Assembly: GCF_027023865.1 (NCBI RefSeq)
Contig: NZ_JALVUC010000025.1
Coordinates: forward strand, 73,826 to 137,825
DNA: 64,000 nt
Source: Thermococcus sp.
GTDB taxonomy: Archaea > Methanobacteriota_B > Thermococci > Thermococcales > Thermococcaceae
Reading direction: 5' to 3'
Shown here: piece by piece, positions 9,407 through 19,124 of the stretch
Layout of the letters: each line of letters starts with the position of its first letter
Position numbering within the stretch: position 1 is the first letter of the stretch
Position numbers and translations under genes: made by a program
Notes under the pieces: model-generated
Database searches by the model: none
The model's input: the letters and a program-made list of their open reading frames with translations, nothing else
Told to the model about the DNA's origin: nothing

Positions 9407-9753
9407 AGTGCCCGCCCGCCGTTGAAGTGAATAACGTTTTAAACTTTTCTATGATTTCATAATGGTTAGTATGAGGGCATGGTTTTTTCAGATTTCTACA
9501 GCTCGCTAACTCGGTTGATCACGGAACATAATAGTTAATGAAGTCTTAATTAATGTTCCACCCCAAATAGCGTCGCAATTTTATATACAAACCCACGTGA
9601 TCCTGTTAAAGGATAAAGAACGCCGAATACATCTTTTTACATTCTAGCACTTTTACAATAACGTAACCCTTAAATAGGCTCTCGCTGTATAAGTCCATGC
9701 CATTATACCCCGTAGATGGCAATATTGCCAAAAAGTGAAGGAGGCAATGGAGT
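9407..9753. promoter_or_regulatory. 347-base divergent regulatory region between pyrC and the ABC binding-protein gene
   Basis: No convincing gene. It holds the pyrC promoter on the minus strand, two plus-strand TATA boxes (TTTTATATAC near 9579-9588 and CTTAAATA at 9669-9676), an inverted repeat at 9523-9559, and the ribosome site GGAGG just before ATG 9754. Two promoters suggest regulated expression of the transporter. Confidence 0.5.
9523..9559. repeat. Inverted repeat GGAACAT / ATGTTCC
   Basis: Seven-base arms GGAACAT (9523-9529) and ATGTTCC (9553-9559) are perfect inverse copies with an AT-rich 23-base centre. It sits just upstream of the first TATA box of the binding-protein gene, so it could be an operator (inference). 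Confidence 0.4.
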
Positions 9754-12279
9754 ATGAATCGGAAGGCTTTGGGATTGTTTGTTATGGGTTTGATGTTGTT
9801 TAGTGTTTTCTTAGTTTCCAAGCCTGCAAGCGCTGCCAGCACTCCTCAGGGCGATGTTCTTAAAATCGTCCAGCTGGCTTCGAGCAACAACCTCTTCATG
9901 GGTGTCTTCAACCCATCACCGAGTGGAATGACCGACGTTTACACCCTTAGAGTCTGGTACTTCCTCAACGACCCACCCTACGCGGTAGGCGCGGACGCCC
10001 AGTACCACAACTACAGGTGCCAGCTCGTCAGTGTCAAGTACAACGTCCAAGTCCCGAACGATGCTTACATCTGGAACGGGACTCAGAAGACTTGGGTTGA
10101 CCCGTACGCCGGCAAGACTGCAAAGAGCGCAGTCACCTGGAAGTGCGGTCTCGGCCAGTGGGTTGATGGTCAACCCATGACCCTCGCAGACTTCATGTTT
10201 GACCTCGCCATGAACTTCGAGTGGGCCTACCAGAACGGTAAGAACGATAAGTACTACGACCAGACTTGGGGCAACGACCTCCAGCAGGTCCTCGCCCAGT
10301 TCTGGGGTATAAAGGTTAACAAGCTCACGAACGATTACGTCGAGTACACCATCTACCAGAACTACGTTGTTCCATACAGCGAGTGGGGAACCGCTGTTGG
10401 AAACCTCATGGAGTACCCGTCCATCCCATGGGAACTTTACAACGTCCTCAGTCAGGCCGTTGCCAACGGTGTTGGAGGGAAGAAATTCTCCTGGAGCCAG
10501 CAGCCGCAGAACGGTTACCAGCTTGACATGATAAGCCCGAGTCAGGCGCCATACTTCAAGCAGGAGGCTCAGTCACTCCTCAACAGCGGGACCATCCCAA
10601 TCTGGCTGAGCACCCTCAAGCCTGTCCTCCAGAAGTGGGGCATAACAATGGACCAGGCAGGCATCACCGAGAGCCTTGCGAAGCAGGGTTACCAGGACGT
10701 CATCAAGTGGGTTGACAACTACAAGAACGTCATCATCAGTAACGGCCCGTACTACGTTGCAAGCTACAACCCGAAGGCCCTCACCGTGGTCCTCAAGCTC
10801 GCTGGCAACAAGAGGATTGGTTTCGCCACCGGTAAGATCAACGGCGTCCCAATCCCGTGGCAGCCGCACTGGAAGCAGGTCGACATTTACGGTACCGCCA
10901 ACGCGCAGACCGCAATCCTCGCCGTTGCAAAGGGCGACTACGACTTCTACTGGTACGCTACCCCGTATACTCAGCTTTCTAAGGTCGTTCAGAACTACGG
11001 TCAGGACGTCAGCCTTATCAAGTCCATTGGCGTCTGGTGGGCGCTCGACCTGAACCTTGTCGGCAACCCGCAGACTGGTCTCGTTAACTCGACTGGTACC
11101 GTTAAGTTCAACCCGTTCGCCCTCCGTGGTGTTAGGTACGCCATGAACTGGCTCGTCAACAGGAACTACATCGTGAGCAACATCCTCCAGGGCGGTGGAT
11201 ACCCGCTCTACGGTCCTGAGGTTAGCGGTCAGGTTGACGCTGCCAAGAGGATTGACATTGTTGCGAAGGCCCTCGGCTTCACCCCGCAGGGTGATGAGCA
11301 GTACGCTATTAAAATGATCGACCAGGCTATGAACAAGGCTGCTCAGGCGCTTCAGGCCAAGGGTCACACCCTGAAGCAAGTCAACGGCAAGTGGGAGTTC
11401 GACGGCCAGCCGGTTACGGTCAAGGTTGTTGCCCGTGTTGAGGACCAGAGGCTTGACGAGGGCAAGTACATCGGCCAGCTTCTGCAGAAGGCTGGTTTTG
11501 ACGTCCAGGTTCTGAAGTGGAGCAGGACCCAGGCGAACAAGGTTGTTTATGGTAGTAGCCCAACGACCCTTCAGTGGAACGTTTACACTGAGGGTTGGGT
11601 TAGCAGTGGCATTCAGCCGCTGAGTTCAATTGCCTGGGATTACTGGTTCTTTGACTACTACGTTGACCCGAACTGGGGTACCGCCTACAAGAACCCAATG
11701 ACCATTAACGACCTTATTCAGACGGTTGCTAACGGTAACGTTAACAAGTTCATCCAGGAACTCAACCTCAAGTACTACAACACCCCTGCCAAGCTCAAGC
11801 CGCTTGAGGACTGGACCGGTTACGACCTCGCCATGGTGCTCGCGTACAACAGCTGGAAGGGGCCGGACAACATGACCGTCAGCATCAAGAACGCCAACCA
11901 GTTCTGGGATCTTTATGAGCTTGCTTACGGCACGCACATGCTGAACTCGCCGCGTGTTTACACTGTTGAGACCTGGAACTTCTTCCTAGCCAACAAGAAG
12001 AAGATTAAGGTTACAATGCCCGACCCGATCAGCGGTCTCGGAAGCTTCTTCGCAGCAAGGTCAGTCGAGCCGGTTACACAGCAGACCACCACTTCAAGCC
12101 CCACAACCACGACAACCACCAGCAGCCCCACAACCACGACAACCACCAGCAGCCCCACAACCACGACAACCACCAGCAGCCCCACAACCACCTCAAGCAG
12201 TGGACACAGCATCTGCGGTCCGGCTTTGATCGTCGCCCTTGCGGCACTCCCACTCCTCTTCCTGAAGAGGAGGGAGTGA
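9754..12279 (+). CDS. ABC transporter family 5 substrate-binding protein with CGP-CTERM anchor
   Basis: Surface-anchored solute receptor of the oligopeptide type (SBP_bac_5) for the permease/ATPase genes that follow. A Sec signal peptide ends near residue 28 (SKPASA). The large bilobed binding domain is followed by a Thr/Ser stalk of SSPTTTTTT repeats. The end is SICGPALIVALAALPLLFLK, the Cys-Gly-Pro plus transmembrane plus basic tail of the Thermococcaceae CGP-CTERM sorting signal. At 841 residues it is longer than typical family members. Related archaeal receptors bind peptides or beta-linked oligosaccharides (CbtA of Pyrococcus), so the substrate is open. The start ATG follows GGAGG. Confidence 0.88.
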   Translation: MNRKALGLFVMGLMLFSVFLVSKPASAASTPQGDVLKIVQLASSNNLFMGVFNPSPSGMTDVYTLRVWYFLNDPPYAVGADAQYHNYRCQLVSVKYNVQVPNDAYIWNGTQKTWVDPYAGKTAKSAVTWKCGLGQWVDGQPMTLADFMFDLAMNFEWAYQNGKNDKYYDQTWGNDLQQVLAQFWGIKVNKLTNDYVEYTIYQNYVVPYSEWGTAVGNLMEYPSIPWELYNVLSQAVANGVGGKKFSWSQQPQNGYQLDMISPSQAPYFKQEAQSLLNSGTIPIWLSTLKPVLQKWGITMDQAGITESLAKQGYQDVIKWVDNYKNVIISNGPYYVASYNPKALTVVLKLAGNKRIGFATGKINGVPIPWQPHWKQVDIYGTANAQTAILAVAKGDYDFYWYATPYTQLSKVVQNYGQDVSLIKSIGVWWALDLNLVGNPQTGLVNSTGTVKFNPFALRGVRYAMNWLVNRNYIVSNILQGGGYPLYGPEVSGQVDAAKRIDIVAKALGFTPQGDEQYAIKMIDQAMNKAAQALQAKGHTLKQVNGKWEFDGQPVTVKVVARVEDQRLDEGKYIGQLLQKAGFDVQVLKWSRTQANKVVYGSSPTTLQWNVYTEGWVSSGIQPLSSIAWDYWFFDYYVDPNWGTAYKNPMTINDLIQTVANGNVNKFIQELNLKYYNTPAKLKPLEDWTGYDLAMVLAYNSWKGPDNMTVSIKNANQFWDLYELAYGTHMLNSPRVYTVETWNFFLANKKKIKVTMPDPISGLGSFFAARSVEPVTQQTTTSSPTTTTTTSSPTTTTTTSSPTTTTTTSSPTTTSSSGHSICGPALIVALAALPLLFLKRRE
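12094..12201 (+). repeat. 27-base tandem repeats coding the Thr/Ser stalk
   Basis: Two identical 27-base units (12121-12147, 12148-12174), a near copy before them (12094-12120) and a diverged one after. Each encodes SSPTTTTTT. The number of units may vary between strains by slippage, changing stalk length. Confidence 0.9.
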
Positions 12280-12298
12280 GGCTTTTTCCTTTTCTCAT
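12280..12298 (+). terminator. T-rich terminator-like tract after the binding-protein gene
   Basis: GGCTTTTTCCTTTTCTCAT immediately after the stop. A new TATA box (ATTTAAAG, about 12360-12367) precedes the permease genes, so the receptor is probably transcribed as a separate, more abundant unit. Confidence 0.5.
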
Positions 12299-12428
12299 TC
12301 TTTCTAAGTAATGTTCATTCTGACAAATGTGTGCATCCGTGCATTTTTTAGAGAAAACTATTTAAAGTTTAACTAGCACGTAAAACCTGTTATCCTGGTG
12401 ATTTAGAGACGTGCCCGGAGGGGATACA

Positions 12429-13469
12429 ATGGGAATGAGCTTTGGAAAGTACGTTGCGTACAGAACCGTGAACGCCATTATAATCCTGTTTCTGGCAGTG
12501 CTGCTAATGTCAGCACTGTTCACAAAGCTGGCCACCATCCAGCTTGAATCGCAGGTTCAAAGCACAGTCGTTCAGGAGGTCAGGGCATACTCCCAGCATC
12601 ATGGTTCGGCTCCATCACAGGAGTGGATAGACCAGAGGACAGCCTATTGGAGGCACTACTACGGTCTTGACCAGCCATACTGGGAACGAGCATGGCATTA
12701 TACAGTGAACACGTTCCTGTTCCGGTGGGGGCGATCTATCGTTCCGCTGTTTGGAACCCACAACGTTAAGGATCAGATATGGACAGCACTCTTGAGGACA
12801 ATACTACTCTTCACCACGGCTGAGATACTGGTCATCCTAATCGGTGTGAGTCTCGGTGTCAAGAGCGCCCAGAGCCCGGGAAGCCTCCTCGACAGGACAA
12901 TATCCATCCTTGCAATGGTCACCACCAGCCTTCCGATGTGGTGGCTCGGAATGCTGATGATACTCCTATTCGTCGTTTACCTGGGCTGGCTGCCGATAAC
13001 GCTCTACTCTCAGGTTGAAGTCAACGGATGGATCAACATACTGAAGAAGATGAGCCTTCCGGTTCTCACCATAGTCATCAACCTCTTCGGTGGATGGGCA
13101 TGGCAGACCAGGAACATCATGATAGGGACCATGCAGGAGGACTTCATCATGGTCGCCAGGGCCAAGGGCGTCCCCGAGAGGAAGGTCATCTACGGTCACG
13201 CCCTCAAGGCCGCCTCACCACCAATCATAACCATGGTTATCTTTGGACTCATAGGCTCGCTCGGTGGAGCAATAATCACTGAGATAGTCTTCAACTGGCC
13301 GGGAATGGGCAGGCTCTACTGGACTGCCCTCGGAATGAACGCAGTAAGGACGATGATGGCACTTAACTACATGTTCGCAATAATCACCGTCTTCGCAATG
13401 GTGCTCGCAGACATACTCTACGCATACCTCGACCCGAGGGTCAGGATTGGTGCGTCGGCAGGTTCATGA
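12429..13469 (+). CDS. ABC transporter permease, DppB/OppB family
   Basis: First membrane subunit of the oligopeptide-type importer, about 346 residues. It has an N-terminal TM, an extracytoplasmic segment of about 85 residues, and then a five-TM permease domain. The coupling motif is present (DFIMVARAKGVPERKVIYGHALK) in its usual place before the last TM pair. The start is ATG 12429: GGAGGGG at 12417-12423 precedes it, and the GTG at 12411 is upstream of that site. The gene order permease-permease-ATPase-ATPase matches Dpp/Opp operons. Confidence 0.9.
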   Translation: MGMSFGKYVAYRTVNAIIILFLAVLLMSALFTKLATIQLESQVQSTVVQEVRAYSQHHGSAPSQEWIDQRTAYWRHYYGLDQPYWERAWHYTVNTFLFRWGRSIVPLFGTHNVKDQIWTALLRTILLFTTAEILVILIGVSLGVKSAQSPGSLLDRTISILAMVTTSLPMWWLGMLMILLFVVYLGWLPITLYSQVEVNGWINILKKMSLPVLTIVINLFGGWAWQTRNIMIGTMQEDFIMVARAKGVPERKVIYGHALKAASPPIITMVIFGLIGSLGGAIITEIVFNWPGMGRLYWTALGMNAVRTMMALNYMFAIITVFAMVLADILYAYLDPRVRIGASAGS

Positions 13470-13480
13470 GGTGGTGAAAG

Positions 13481-15013
13481 ATGAGATGGGTAGACTTCAA
13501 AGACAGCGTCAAAAGGTTCTGGGACGATTACAAGCACCAGAAATCCGGTATAACCGGTTTAATCCTCCTCATATTACTCTTCGTATTGGCCATTGGAGCA
13601 CCTTTCATGACGAGCCCCAACGTCCCCGTCAAGTGGCAGACGGGCACAGCATGGATTACCAACCCAAAAAACGCCCCACCCTCGTGGGAGAACTACTTCA
13701 CCTCTCAAACCAGAGCCCCCCAAAAGGAGTACACTATCAATAACCTCCACCTTGAAACCCTAACCAACGGTTCCTACAAGGTTTACAAGCTGGCCCTAAC
13801 ATACGACATGAAGTACGACATTCCACCGGCGGATATCGTCATAATTGGCCTGAACTCCACGGCTACAAACCCAAAGGAAGTTCCCGTCGTTGCTGTGGAG
13901 CTTATAAGACCGCCTGAGAAGGGAGTCAAGGACAACAACCTGCAAATCATCTCAGGCATAACTCTGCCCAACGGCAATGCCATCCAGATTGGACCGCTTG
14001 GACAGACAAAGAACCACATCCTCTACTGGCTCTATGTAAACGGCATACTCCATCTCCCCAACGTTCCCCCCCAGATGGTTAACCCCAACAACATCAACAT
14101 GTTCGCCATGGCCAACTCCACCCTCTACCAGCTGGTAGCCGCAATGGATCCGATGAGGGTAATGTTTGGAAAGATGACCAATAACGGCAACAAGCTTTCA
14201 GTTAACCAAATCCTCTCAAACCCGGTGTCCCTCAAGGGCACCTACGGACTAGTGATCACGATAACCGTTCCTAAGGATGTTAAGCTCGACTTTAGCAACT
14301 TCAAGGTGGCATTCGTTGGAAGAACCTATGGAATCCTTGGAACCGACCAGTACGGCAGGCCCATTGCCCTTGGTATCCTCTGGGGAACCAGGGTTGCCCT
14401 AGCGATAGGTCTGGCAGTTTCAATAAGCTCCGTTCTCATCGGAATACTCATCGGAGTTACGAGCGCCTACCTTGGCGGCTGGGCCGATGAAGCTATACAG
14501 AGGTTCACGGAGTTCATGATGACCCTTCCAATGCTCCCAATGCTCATCCTCCTTTCACTGTACTTTGGAGGCAGGATTGATCTCACGCAGCTGGTTTTGA
14601 TCTTGGTCCTCTTCGGATGGATGGGCACCACGAAGGTCTCAAGGAGTATGGCTCTCCAAATCAAGGAGCAGACCTACGTTGAGGCGGCGAGAGCGCTCGG
14701 TGCCAGCACCGGAAGGGTTGTCTTCAAACACATAGTTCCCCAGCTCCTACCGTACGCCTTTGCAAGCATAGCCCTCAGCGTTCCGGGAGCAATCCTCTCA
14801 GAGGCTGGACTGAGCTTCCTCGGTTTGACCTCACAGAACCTCATCACCTGGGGTCAGATGCTTAACGCGGCACATCAGAACGGAGCCACGATAAACGGCT
14901 ACTGGTGGCAGGTCATACCGCCCGGACTGGCAATATCGTTCGTCGGCCTGGTGTTCGTCCTGCTCGGTGTCTCGCTCGACACAGTGCTCAACCCGAGGCT
15001 CAAGCGCACGTGA
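13481..15013 (+). CDS. ABC transporter permease, DppC/OppC family, with large extracytoplasmic insertion
   Basis: Second membrane subunit of the importer. The core is canonical: TM1 near residues 25-45, and a C-terminal permease domain beginning at LGTDQYGRPIALGILWG near residue 285, with coupling motif TYVEAARALGASTGRVVFKH. At 510 residues it is roughly 200 longer than usual. The extra residues, about 46-280, form one soluble extracytoplasmic domain between TM1 and the permease core. The domain is unrecognised and may contact the receptor. Start ATG 13481 follows GAGGTGGTG. Confidence 0.88.
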   Translation: MRWVDFKDSVKRFWDDYKHQKSGITGLILLILLFVLAIGAPFMTSPNVPVKWQTGTAWITNPKNAPPSWENYFTSQTRAPQKEYTINNLHLETLTNGSYKVYKLALTYDMKYDIPPADIVIIGLNSTATNPKEVPVVAVELIRPPEKGVKDNNLQIISGITLPNGNAIQIGPLGQTKNHILYWLYVNGILHLPNVPPQMVNPNNINMFAMANSTLYQLVAAMDPMRVMFGKMTNNGNKLSVNQILSNPVSLKGTYGLVITITVPKDVKLDFSNFKVAFVGRTYGILGTDQYGRPIALGILWGTRVALAIGLAVSISSVLIGILIGVTSAYLGGWADEAIQRFTEFMMTLPMLPMLILLSLYFGGRIDLTQLVLILVLFGWMGTTKVSRSMALQIKEQTYVEAARALGASTGRVVFKHIVPQLLPYAFASIALSVPGAILSEAGLSFLGLTSQNLITWGQMLNAAHQNGATINGYWWQVIPPGLAISFVGLVFVLLGVSLDTVLNPRLKRT

Positions 15014-15023
15014 GGTGATGTGA

Positions 15024-15983
15024 ATGACGGACTATGCTCTTGAAGTTAAGAACCTTAAGATGTACTACTTCACCAGCAAGGGCGCTGTCAAGGCCGTGGA
15101 CGACCTCACCTTCAACCTCAAGAAGGGTGAGGTTATGGGGCTTGCCGGAGAGAGCGGATGCGGCAAGTCCTCCCTCGGCTTTACCCTTTTGGGCATGCCC
15201 ACCCCACCCGGAAAGATAGTCGGCGGGAGCATAAAGGTCGACGGAAGGGAGATAGTCGGTCTTCCCGACAACGTCCTCAGAAAGGAAATCCGCTGGGAAA
15301 AGATAGCTATGATCTTCCAGGGTGCAATGAACGCTATGAACCCGGTTTACACCGTCGGCTACCAGATGACTGAGCCGCTCGTCTATCACAAAGGCATGGA
15401 GCATGAAGAGGCCCTTGACAGGGCGCAGAAATACCTCGAACTCGTTGGTCTCGACCCCGAGATAGTTTACCGCTACCCGCACGAGCTTTCCGGAGGTATG
15501 AAGCAGCGTGTCATCATTGCAACGGCTCTCCTCATGGAGCCGAGCGTCGTTATAGCGGACGAGCCGACCACGGCCCTCGATGTTATCGTCCAGGCCCAGA
15601 TTATCAACCTCATGAAAAAGCTCAAGAAGGAGCTTAACCTGTCAATGATATTCATCACCCACGACCTCAGCATCCTCGCGGAGATAAGCGACAAGATAGC
15701 GGTAATGTACGCTGGAAAAATAGTCGAGCTTGGCCCGAGTGAGAAGATTTACTACGAGCCTGCCCACCCGTACACCCAAAAGCTCCTTGCAGCTATACCA
15801 AGACTTCACGAGGACGTTGACAGACTCGAGTTCATCCCAGGACAGCCACCCAACCTCGCCCACCCGCCGAGCGGATGCCGCTTCCACCCGAGGTGCCCGT
15901 ACGCGATGCAGGTGTGCAAGGAGCAGGTTCCCGAGCTTAAAGAAGTTGATAAGGACCACTACGCCGCATGCTGGTTGCTGTGA
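15024..15983 (+). CDS. Oligopeptide-type ABC transporter ATP-binding protein, DppD family
   Basis: First of two cytoplasmic ATPases of the importer, 319 residues. Walker A is GESGCGKSS, the signature LSGGMKQRV, Walker B VVIADEPTTALD and the switch His ITHD. The C-terminal oligopeptide-ABC extension has the cysteine motif GCRFHPRCPYA, typical of the family. It begins 10 bases after the permease stop with a GAGGTGATG ribosome site. Confidence 0.93.
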   Translation: MTDYALEVKNLKMYYFTSKGAVKAVDDLTFNLKKGEVMGLAGESGCGKSSLGFTLLGMPTPPGKIVGGSIKVDGREIVGLPDNVLRKEIRWEKIAMIFQGAMNAMNPVYTVGYQMTEPLVYHKGMEHEEALDRAQKYLELVGLDPEIVYRYPHELSGGMKQRVIIATALLMEPSVVIADEPTTALDVIVQAQIINLMKKLKKELNLSMIFITHDLSILAEISDKIAVMYAGKIVELGPSEKIYYEPAHPYTQKLLAAIPRLHEDVDRLEFIPGQPPNLAHPPSGCRFHPRCPYAMQVCKEQVPELKEVDKDHYAACWLL

Positions 15984-15993
15984 GGTGTGAGAA

Positions 15994-17001
15994 ATGGCGG
16001 AGCCAATACTCAAGGTTGAAAATCTCAAGAAGTACTTCCCGCTCAAGAGAGGAATCATGGACTCGCTCCGCGGACTTCCCCCGAGGTTCGTCCATGCCGT
16101 CGACGGAGTCAGCTTTGATATATACAAGCAGCAGGTATTCGCCCTCGTTGGTGAGAGCGGCTGTGGTAAATCGACCACAGGAAGGCTAGTGGTCAAGCTC
16201 CTTGAGCCAACCGACGGAAAGATATACCTCGAGGGAACGGACGTTACCGAGATAACCACCAAAGAGGAGCTTCTTGCATACAAGAAAAAGGTTCAGATAA
16301 TATTCCAGGATCCGTTTGCCTCCCTGAACCCGCGCTTCAGGATATTCGACGTCCTTGAGGAACCCCTCCTGATACATGGTATAGGTGAGACTAGGGCGGA
16401 GCGCGAGGAGCTTATCTACAAGGCCCTTGAGATGGTCAAGGTAACCCCGCCCGAGGAGTACGTCAGCAGGTTCCCACACATGCTCTCCGGCGGTCAGAGG
16501 CAGCGTGTTGCCATAGCCCGTGCCCTCATCCTCAACCCAACGTTCATTGTCGCCGACGAGCCTGTCTCAATGCTCGACGTTTCAATAAGGGCAGAGATAC
16601 TGGAGTTGATGAAGGAGCTCAAAGATAAGATGGGTGTTACCTACCTCTACATCACCCACGACATGTCCACCGCCAGATACTTCGCCGACTGGATGGCAGT
16701 CATGTACCTCGGTAGAATAGTGGAGATGGGTCCGGCGAAGCGTGTCATCGACAATCCACTCCATCCGTACACTAGGGCACTTCTGGCAGCGGTTCCAGAG
16801 CCGAAGCCAGAGCGCAAGAACGTCATAAAAGAGCTGCCTATCAGGGGTGAGGTCCCGAGTGCAGTCAACATACCACCCGGATGCCGCTTCCACCCGAGGT
16901 GTATCTATGCCCAGAAGGGACTCTGCGATGTCAAGCAGCCAAAGCTAGTCGAGTACGAGCACAAGCACTTTGCGGAGTGCCACCTCGTGGGCAAGTTCTA
17001 G
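15994..17001 (+). CDS. Oligopeptide-type ABC transporter ATP-binding protein, DppF family
   Basis: Second ATPase of the importer, 335 residues. Walker A is GESGCGKST, the signature LSGGQRQRVAIARAL, Walker B FIVADEPVSMLD and the switch ITHD. The C-terminal extension again carries GCRFHPRC. It follows the DppD-type gene by 10 bases, completing the operon. Confidence 0.93.
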   Translation: MAEPILKVENLKKYFPLKRGIMDSLRGLPPRFVHAVDGVSFDIYKQQVFALVGESGCGKSTTGRLVVKLLEPTDGKIYLEGTDVTEITTKEELLAYKKKVQIIFQDPFASLNPRFRIFDVLEEPLLIHGIGETRAEREELIYKALEMVKVTPPEEYVSRFPHMLSGGQRQRVAIARALILNPTFIVADEPVSMLDVSIRAEILELMKELKDKMGVTYLYITHDMSTARYFADWMAVMYLGRIVEMGPAKRVIDNPLHPYTRALLAAVPEPKPERKNVIKELPIRGEVPSAVNIPPGCRFHPRCIYAQKGLCDVKQPKLVEYEHKHFAECHLVGKF

Positions 17002-17016
17002 CCTCGGGGTGGTCCC

Positions 17017-17475
17017 ATGTCCTCTTTCAACCCTTTTTCTTTCTGGCCCATAAAATTCGGTCTGACCTTTCTATTCCTGGCGCTTTTTCTCTCGGTAATA
17101 GGCCTCCATAAGGTCCCCATAACCTACGAACAGTCTGGAAAGCTCGGTCCTGGATATCACCTCCTCGGAAACGATAGCTTTGAGAACAACTACCTCTACG
17201 CCAATAGGACACTCCAGCTTTCCTCCAGCAACGCTTCCCTTGAAATTTACTGGGGCAGTCAGGAATACCCACTCAATCTAACCACCAGTGTGACCCTGAA
17301 GCCTGCTGGAAGGCCCGCGGTTAGGGTTATTTCAGGAGAGGTTTCTTACAGGTACAAGGCCAGTTCTTGGAGGTATCCCTACGCCTTTCTGGCAATTCCT
17401 GCCCTCTTCTCCGTGATGATTGGCTCGGTCCTTGTCTTTGTTGGATACATAAAGTTCAAACAGGGGGGTGCCTGA
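17017..17475 (+). CDS. Membrane-anchored hypothetical protein
   Basis: A 152-residue protein with an N-terminal membrane segment (about 14-32), an extracytoplasmic domain of about 85 residues with several N-x-S/T sequons, and a C-terminal membrane helix (about 119-143). No family is recognised. It starts 15 bases after the ABC operon (GGGGTGG before ATG) and its stop overlaps the nadE start by one base, so it is probably co-transcribed with both. Confidence 0.72.
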   Translation: MSSFNPFSFWPIKFGLTFLFLALFLSVIGLHKVPITYEQSGKLGPGYHLLGNDSFENNYLYANRTLQLSSSNASLEIYWGSQEYPLNLTTSVTLKPAGRPAVRVISGEVSYRYKASSWRYPYAFLAIPALFSVMIGSVLVFVGYIKFKQGGA

Positions 17476-18239
17476 TGCGCCGGTTAAACTACCCAAAAGT
17501 AATCTCGGAGATTAACAGGTTCATCCTGGAAAAGACCAGCGAGGTAGGGGGAAATGGAGCCGTTATCGGCGTAAGCGGCGGGGTAGACAGCGCCACCGTT
17601 GCGTACCTTGCCGCGAAAGCCTTAGGAAAGGAAAAAATCCTGGGCCTAATAATGCCGTACTACATGAACGGAGACGTTGAAGACGCCGAACTCGTCTGCG
17701 AGAGCCTTGGGATTGAGTACAAAGTAATCAATATAAAACCCATCGTTGACGCCTTCGTCTCCAAGCTCGGCTTCCAGCCGGACAAACGCTCCCTCGGCAA
17801 CATAATGGCCAGAACGAGGATGGTTCTGCTCTACGCCCATGCAAACGTCAAGAACTATCTCGTCCTTGGAACGAGCAACAGGAGCGAGCTCCTCACCGGC
17901 TACTTCACCAAGTGGGGGGACGGTGCGAGCGACTACGCGCCTCTGGTAAACCTCTACAAGACAGAGGTATGGGAAATAGCCAAACTCCTTGGTGTCCCAG
18001 AGAAGATAATCAAAAAGAAGCCAACCGCTGGCCTCTGGAAGGATCAAACGGATGAGGATGAGCTTGGCATGAGTTATCACCTGCTTGACGAGATACTCTG
18101 GAGGCTGGTTGACCTTAAGAGGCACAAGGATAAAATCGCGGAAGAGCTTGGAATCAGCGTGGGGAAAGTTGAATATGTCGAGGGGCTTGTTAGGAGGAGC
18201 GAGCACAAGAGGCGTCTCCCCCTCGGTCCGTCATTCTGA
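17475..18239 (+). CDS. nadE: NH3-dependent NAD+ synthetase
   Basis: Last step of NAD synthesis: ATP-dependent amidation of nicotinic acid adenine dinucleotide with ammonia. The N-type PP-loop is [16 protein letters not shown], with conserved NIMARTRM and the ATP/substrate segment [19 protein letters not shown]. There is no N-terminal nitrilase glutaminase domain, so it uses free ammonia. Start ATG 17475 follows GGGGGGTG; the frame is open upstream but overlaps the preceding gene. Confidence 0.95.
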   Translation: MRRLNYPKVISEINRFILEKTSEVGGNGAVIGVSGGVDSATVAYLAAKALGKEKILGLIMPYYMNGDVEDAELVCESLGIEYKVINIKPIVDAFVSKLGFQPDKRSLGNIMARTRMVLLYAHANVKNYLVLGTSNRSELLTGYFTKWGDGASDYAPLVNLYKTEVWEIAKLLGVPEKIIKKKPTAGLWKDQTDEDELGMSYHLLDEILWRLVDLKRHKDKIAEELGISVGKVEYVEGLVRRSEHKRRLPLGPSF

Positions 18240-18248
18240 GGTGAGCCG

Positions 18249-19124
18249 ATGAGGCGTGGCTACCTCTTCATTTTTCTCGCGGCAAGCATGTGGGGAACTC
18301 TAGGGATATTTGCAACCTACATCTATCGCTACGGTGTTGACTCTTTCACGATGGTGTTCTGGCGCGTCCTCTTCGCCCTCTTGATACTAGGCACTTACAT
18401 AGTGCTCTTCCTGCGAGAGAATCCCTTCACCCGTGAGAGGTTGTGGTTCTACGCCCTCTACGGCCTCGTTGGCGTCTTCGCATTTTACACCCTCTACTTC
18501 TACACGGTAAAGATATCATCCGTTGGATTCGCGGTCCTCTTAGTGTACACTGCCCCGGCATTTTCCGTCATCCTCGGGAGGCTGATTTTCGGGGAACCCC
18601 TGATCAGAGAAAAGATGGTAGCGCTCTTTCTCGTCCTGACCGGGGTTGTCCTTGTTGCAGGAAATGTGGACTTCCACGTGGGTTATCTAGCCCTCATAAC
18701 GGGCATCACTACAGGATTTACTTACTCCATCTACAGTATTCTGGCCAAGTTTGGGGTGAGAAACGAGAGACCGGAAAGGGTGCTCTTCATGATCCTCTTC
18801 TTTGGACTGCTCTTCTTGGCGCCGTTCTCTAAGTTCTCCGTCCCTGGAGGAGCCATACCATATCTCCTCGGCCTTGCCTTCTTCCCTACATTCTTGGGTT
18901 ACATCCTTTACAACCATGCCCTCAAGGAGGTTGAGGTGAGCAGGGCGAGCATAGTGGCGACGGTCGAGCCGGTTGTCGCAATAATCCTTGCGTTCCTCCT
19001 CTTCGGGGAGAAGCTGACGACTGAGCAGCTCATCGGTGCGACCCTGATAATAGGGGGATCCATCATAGTGCACTTGAGGGGAGAAGAAAAACCAGAGGAG
19101 AACCTGCTGGAAGAGACCCACTAA
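18249..19124 (+). CDS. EamA/DMT-family transporter
   Basis: Ten-TM drug/metabolite transporter of 291 residues, built of two EamA repeats. The end of repeat 1 has GRLIFGEPLIREK and the end of repeat 2 FLLFGEKLTTEQLIGA, the family hallmark. The substrate is unknown. It starts 9 bases after nadE (GAGGTGAGCCGATG), same operon direction, and converges on glnA with a 4-base overlap. Confidence 0.9.
   Translation: MRRGYLFIFLAASMWGTLGIFATYIYRYGVDSFTMVFWRVLFALLILGTYIVLFLRENPFTRERLWFYALYGLVGVFAFYTLYFYTVKISSVGFAVLLVYTAPAFSVILGRLIFGEPLIREKMVALFLVLTGVVLVAGNVDFHVGYLALITGITTGFTYSIYSILAKFGVRNERPERVLFMILFFGLLFLAPFSKFSVPGGAIPYLLGLAFFPTFLGYILYNHALKEVEVSRASIVATVEPVVAIILAFLLFGEKLTTEQLIGATLIIGGSIIVHLRGEEKPEENLLEETH

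Noticed and set aside
10573-11379. Long minus-strand frame inside the ABC receptor gene
   Set aside because: It is a shadow of the plus-strand gene caused by strong third-position bias, with no family match or ribosome site.
12094-12201. Short regularly repeated units resembling a CRISPR or satellite
   Set aside because: The 27-base units are in frame, have no spacers, and encode a Thr/Ser stalk of a surface protein.
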